A DNA stretch of 64,000 nt from Streptomyces sp. TN58 (GTDB lineage Bacteria; Actinomycetota; Actinomycetes; Streptomycetales; Streptomycetaceae): NCBI RefSeq assembly GCF_001941845.1, contig NZ_CP018870.1:806001-870000 (forward strand), in the 5' to 3' direction. The notes beneath the pieces are model-generated. The model searched no databases and was not told the origin of the DNA. It worked only from the letters and a program-made list of their open reading frames with translations. This document shows, piece after piece, positions 61,340-64,000 of the stretch. How positions within the stretch are numbered: the first letter of the stretch is position 1; each line of letters begins with the position of its first letter. The position numbers were made by a program, and so were the translations under genes.

Positions 61340-62740
61340 ATGAGTCTCACCCTGCCCGCGCCCGTCACCGATCCACTGGACCAGGACGGACTCCGGGGCG
61401 GCCCGCCCGCGGCGCCCGCGCCGGACCTGGTCGATTTCGCCGCACACGCCAACACCCGGCTGAGAGAACGTGATTCCGTCCTCTACGACCTGCTGGCCCG
61501 GGAGTCGGCGCGCCAGCGCGACACGCTGATGATGGTCGCGGCCTCCAGCGTCGCGGACCCCTCCGTGCTGGCCTGTGAGGGCAGCGCGCTGGGCAACCTG
61601 ACCGCGGAGGGGTATCCCGGCAACCGCTACCACGCGGGCTGCGGTGTCGCCGACGACATCGAGCGCCTGGCGATCGAGCGGGCGTGCGCGGCCTTCGGGG
61701 CGCAGGACGCGATCGTGCAGCCGCACTCCGGATCATCCGCGAACCTCGCCGTGATCACGGCGCTGCTGAGCCCGGGCGACTCCCTGCTCGGCCTCGACCT
61801 GGACTGCGGCGGCCACCTCACCCACGGCTCCCCCGCCTCGGTGACCGGCCGGTACTACCGCGCCCACGGCTACCGGGTGACGCCGGAGGGGCTGCTCGAC
61901 TACGACCAGATCCGCGAACTGGCCCTGGAGCACCGGCCGAAGCTGATCGTGTGCGGGGCGAGCGCCTACCCCCGCAGCATCGACTTCGCCCGGTTCCGGG
62001 AGATCGCCGACGAGGCCAACGCCTACCTCCTGGCCGACATCTCGCACATCGCGGGACTGGTCGCGGCCGGCCTGCACCAGAGCCCGGTCGACCACGCCCA
62101 CGTGACCACCACCAGCACCTACAAGCAGCTGTACGGTCCGCGCGGCGGGCTGATCCTGCTGGGCCGCGAGGCCCGCCGGGCGGGGCCGGAGCGCGGGACC
62201 CTGGCCGCGACCCTGCGCCGGGCCGTCTTCCCCTTCACCCAGGGCACCCCCGACCTCGCGTCGGTGGCGGCCAAGGCCCGCGCGCTGGACTTCGTGGCCA
62301 GCCCGGACTTCGCGGAGGTCGCCAAGCGGCTGGCCGACGGCGCGCAGGCGATCGCGGAACGCCTCCTGGACCGGGGCTTCCGGCTGGTCACGGGCGGTAC
62401 GGACACCCACATGGTGCTGCTCGACCTGCGCGGCACCGGCGTCACCGGGGACGTGGCGGAGGAGGCCCTGGAGTCCTGCGGGATCGTCGTCAACCGCAAC
62501 CGCGTCCCCGGGGACACCACACCGGTCCGGGTGACGGGCGGCCTGCGGCTGGGGACGAACACGCTGGCCGCGCGCGGGATGGACCGGACGGTGGCCGCCG
62601 AGTGCGCCGACCTGGTCGCGGACGTGCTGACGGCGCTCGCCGCGCCTGGCGGCGTGCTGCCGGACGCGCTGCGCGACCGGGTCCGCTCCCGGGTCTCCGA
62701 GCTGTGCGCCACCCACCCCCTGCCGGGGTACCTGACGTGA
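61340..62740 (+). CDS. Serine hydroxymethyltransferase-like PLP enzyme (pathway variant)
   Basis: The 466-residue SHMT homolog keeps AEGYPGNRYHAGC, VQPHSGSSANLAVI, ADISHIAGLVAAG and the PLP lysine in TSTYKQLYGPRGG (Lys 262). Three catalytic positions differ from true SHMT: the ASEN Glu reads Ser 69, the second Tyr of RYYGG is His, and the His before the PLP-lysine is Tyr 261. The Glu is needed for folate-dependent serine cleavage, so this copy probably serves the NRPS pathway, for example by making alpha-methylserine or another beta-hydroxy amino acid. It follows the NRPS by 54 bases. Confidence 0.9.
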   Translation: MSLTLPAPVTDPLDQDGLRGGPPAAPAPDLVDFAAHANTRLRERDSVLYDLLARESARQRDTLMMVAASSVADPSVLACEGSALGNLTAEGYPGNRYHAGCGVADDIERLAIERACAAFGAQDAIVQPHSGSSANLAVITALLSPGDSLLGLDLDCGGHLTHGSPASVTGRYYRAHGYRVTPEGLLDYDQIRELALEHRPKLIVCGASAYPRSIDFARFREIADEANAYLLADISHIAGLVAAGLHQSPVDHAHVTTTSTYKQLYGPRGGLILLGREARRAGPERGTLAATLRRAVFPFTQGTPDLASVAAKARALDFVASPDFAEVAKRLADGAQAIAERLLDRGFRLVTGGTDTHMVLLDLRGTGVTGDVAEEALESCGIVVNRNRVPGDTTPVRVTGGLRLGTNTLAARGMDRTVAAECADLVADVLTALAAPGGVLPDALRDRVRSRVSELCATHPLPGYLT

Positions 62741-63426
62741 CCTTCAGCGGCTTCCCGCCCTCGGCACTGCGCCTGTACGAGGACCTCGCGGCCGACAACA
62801 GCAAGGAGGCGTGGCGGCTGCGCCACCGCGAGCGGTACGAGCGTGACGTACGTGCGCCGATGGACGAGCTGGCCGCTGAACTGGGCACGTTCTTCGCGGA
62901 GTGGGCCGGGCCGGCCGGGGTGCAGGTGCTCGGCCCGGTCCGGGACACCCGGATGTCCCACGACAAGTCCCCGTACAAGACCTACCAGGGCGCCTATCTG
63001 GACCTGCTGCCCTGCCTGGGCCTGTGGGTGCACCTGGACCGGGACGGGCTGTACGCCTCCGGCCGCTGGTACCCGTACGCCGGGGCCGAGGTCGCCCGCT
63101 ACCGTGGCGCCGTCGAGGAGGAGGACGGCGGCGCGGAGCTGGCGGCGATCACCGGCCGGCTCGCGGAGCAGGGCTTCGTCCTCGGCGGGGACCGGCTGAA
63201 GTCCCGGCCGCGGGGGGTGCCCGCGGACCACCCGCGGCTGGACCTGCTGCGCCACCGCAAGATCGACGCGGGGCGCCGCTACGGTCCGGCCGCCGGCCTG
63301 CACACGGCGCGGGCCGGGGAACTCGTACGGGAGACCTGGCTGCTGGTACGGCCGCTGCTGGACTGGCTGGCGGCCCGTGAGCTCACCCCCACGCCCCGAG
63401 AACGAGGAGTTGACGATCCGTCATGA
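62737..63426 (+). CDS. DUF2461 (TIGR02453) family protein
   Basis: This 229-residue protein shows the DUF2461 signature PVRDTRMSHDKSPYKTYQGAYLD near residues 75-92 (read in two parts, RDTRMSHDKSPYKTY and QGAYLDLL). The aromatic YASGRWYPYAGAEVARYR block follows, and the domain begins with FPPSALRLYEDLAADNSKEAW. Members are cytoplasmic and of unknown function. The GTG start overlaps the SHMT-like stop by 4 bases and its TGA overlaps the aldolase ATG by 4 bases, so it is translated as part of the biosynthetic operon. This context is unusual for the family. Confidence 0.88.
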   Translation: MTFSGFPPSALRLYEDLAADNSKEAWRLRHRERYERDVRAPMDELAAELGTFFAEWAGPAGVQVLGPVRDTRMSHDKSPYKTYQGAYLDLLPCLGLWVHLDRDGLYASGRWYPYAGAEVARYRGAVEEEDGGAELAAITGRLAEQGFVLGGDRLKSRPRGVPADHPRLDLLRHRKIDAGRRYGPAAGLHTARAGELVRETWLLVRPLLDWLAARELTPTPRERGVDDPS

Positions 63427-64000
63427 CCACAGTTGGCTGCGGTGTCGCCGACCTGCGCAGTGACACGGTGACCCGGCCGGGTCCCGGGATGCGGGCCGCG
63501 ATGGCCGGCGCGGAGGTCGGCGACGACCTCTTCGGGGAGGATCCGACCGTCCGCGCCCTGGAGGAGCGCGTCGCCGGGCTCTTCGGCTTTCCGGCGGCGC
63601 TGTTCACACCGTCGGGGGTGATGGCCAACCAGATCGCGCTCCAGCTCCTCGTCGCTCCGGGCGAGGAGCTGGTGTGCGACGCCGAGGCGCACGTCCTGGC
63701 CCACGAGGAGGCCTCCCCGGCCCGCTACGGCGGGATCCAGACCCGTACGGTGACGGCCGAGCGGGGGGTGGTCACCCCTGAGCTGCTGGCGGGGGTGCTT
63801 CGGCGGGGGAACGCGTACACGCTGGGCACGCGCGCGGTGGAGGTGGAGCAGACCCACACCCGGGCCGGCGGCACCGTCCATCCACTGGGGACGCTGCGGG
63901 CGGTGCGCGAGCTGACGTCGGGTGCGGGGGTGGCGGTCCACATGGACGGCGCCCGGATCTGGAACGCGATGGCCGCGACCGGGACTCAGGCCGCGCGGTA
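63423..64000 (+). CDS. Threonine aldolase-like PLP enzyme, 3' end missing
   Basis: Starts at ATG 63423 (overlapping the previous stop) and runs off the window after about 192 codons with no stop. The visible N-terminal half is a threonine aldolase: DLRSDTVTRPGPGMRAAMA, VGDDLFGEDPTVRALEERVA, the phosphate loop TPSGVMANQIAL and the AVHMDGARIWNAMAA block with the PLP Asp. The Schiff-base Lys lies beyond the edge. It would cleave or, run backwards, form a beta-hydroxy amino acid from glycine and an aldehyde, a plausible precursor step for the NRPS. Confidence 0.88.
   Translation, partial: MTTVGCGVADLRSDTVTRPGPGMRAAMAGAEVGDDLFGEDPTVRALEERVAGLFGFPAALFTPSGVMANQIALQLLVAPGEELVCDAEAHVLAHEEASPARYGGIQTRTVTAERGVVTPELLAGVLRRGNAYTLGTRAVEVEQTHTRAGGTVHPLGTLRAVRELTSGAGVAVHMDGARIWNAMAATGTQAAR

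Noticed and set aside
57902..61726. A very long open frame on the minus strand opposite the NRPS
   Set aside because: It is low-complexity (Arg/Gly/Val/His) and antisense to a clear NRPS; such frames arise from third-position GC. The same holds for 1182-3473, 47674-49908, 53108-55477 and similar.

Overview
The window reads as a chromosomal segment of a Streptomyces or close relative. It is uniformly high in GC, its genes prefer G or C at the third codon position, GTG and TTG starts are common, and it carries two SARP regulators (one with a rare in-frame TTA codon). No tRNA, rRNA, CRISPR array, transposase or phage gene was seen. Every function below comes from reading the translated sequence by eye; no database search was run.

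Left part (1-20 kb): mostly single genes and short operons. In order these are a mycothiol-dependent isomerase-like fragment, a lipoprotein, a secreted serine hydrolase, a TPR-LuxR regulator beside a FAD oxidoreductase, a spherulin-4-like secreted protein, a GHKL ATPase lacking a key Asn, a TetR regulator divergent from an F420-type oxidoreductase with palindromic operators between them, a geranylgeranyl-reductase-like flavoprotein, an M20 peptidase, an MBL hydrolase, a kinase-NUDIX fusion, a LacI regulator, an aldolase-like DUF6986 protein, the etfB-etfA pair and a flavin reductase. Two unusual repeat tracts lie between convergent genes at 13.1-13.4 kb and 15.7-16.0 kb.

Middle part (20-44 kb): thioredoxin, acyltransferase, a secreted Cys-repeat protein and a transglutaminase-like protein lead to a compact DUF6421-SDR-threonine aldolase operon. 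Then come a GDPD-like protein that has lost its metal ligands, a GNAT, DUF5134 and M56 membrane proteins, and an SRPBCC/TetR divergent pair whose operator is a 40-bp palindrome. After these are PAP2, another TetR, an LVIVD-repeat/DUF305 divergent pair, an FprA-type ferredoxin reductase, a Cys-motif SDR, ArsR with an Old Yellow Enzyme, a wax-ester synthase/DGAT, an Asp-box propeller, uracil-DNA glycosylase and a CbiX-like protein. Two related long hairpin elements lie at 31.1 kb and 44.2 kb and look like members of one small non-autonomous repeat family.

Right part (44-64 kb): a lactonase-like propeller, an oxygenase-only nitric oxide synthase, a streptothricin-type acetyltransferase divergent from a HelR/HelD helicase (a possible two-gene resistance island), and a FUSC membrane protein divergent from a MarR regulator. 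The start of a biosynthetic gene cluster follows: SARP1 (TTA codon), a tiny secreted DMPWG-repeat peptide, SARP2, then an operon of a heterocyclization-adenylation-carrier NRPS, an SHMT-like enzyme with altered active-site residues, a DUF2461 protein and a threonine aldolase cut by the window edge. The last three genes are joined by 4-bp start/stop overlaps. The SHMT-like enzyme probably makes a non-standard beta-hydroxy or alpha-methyl amino acid that the NRPS loads and cyclizes to an oxazoline or thiazoline. The rest of the pathway must lie to the right.
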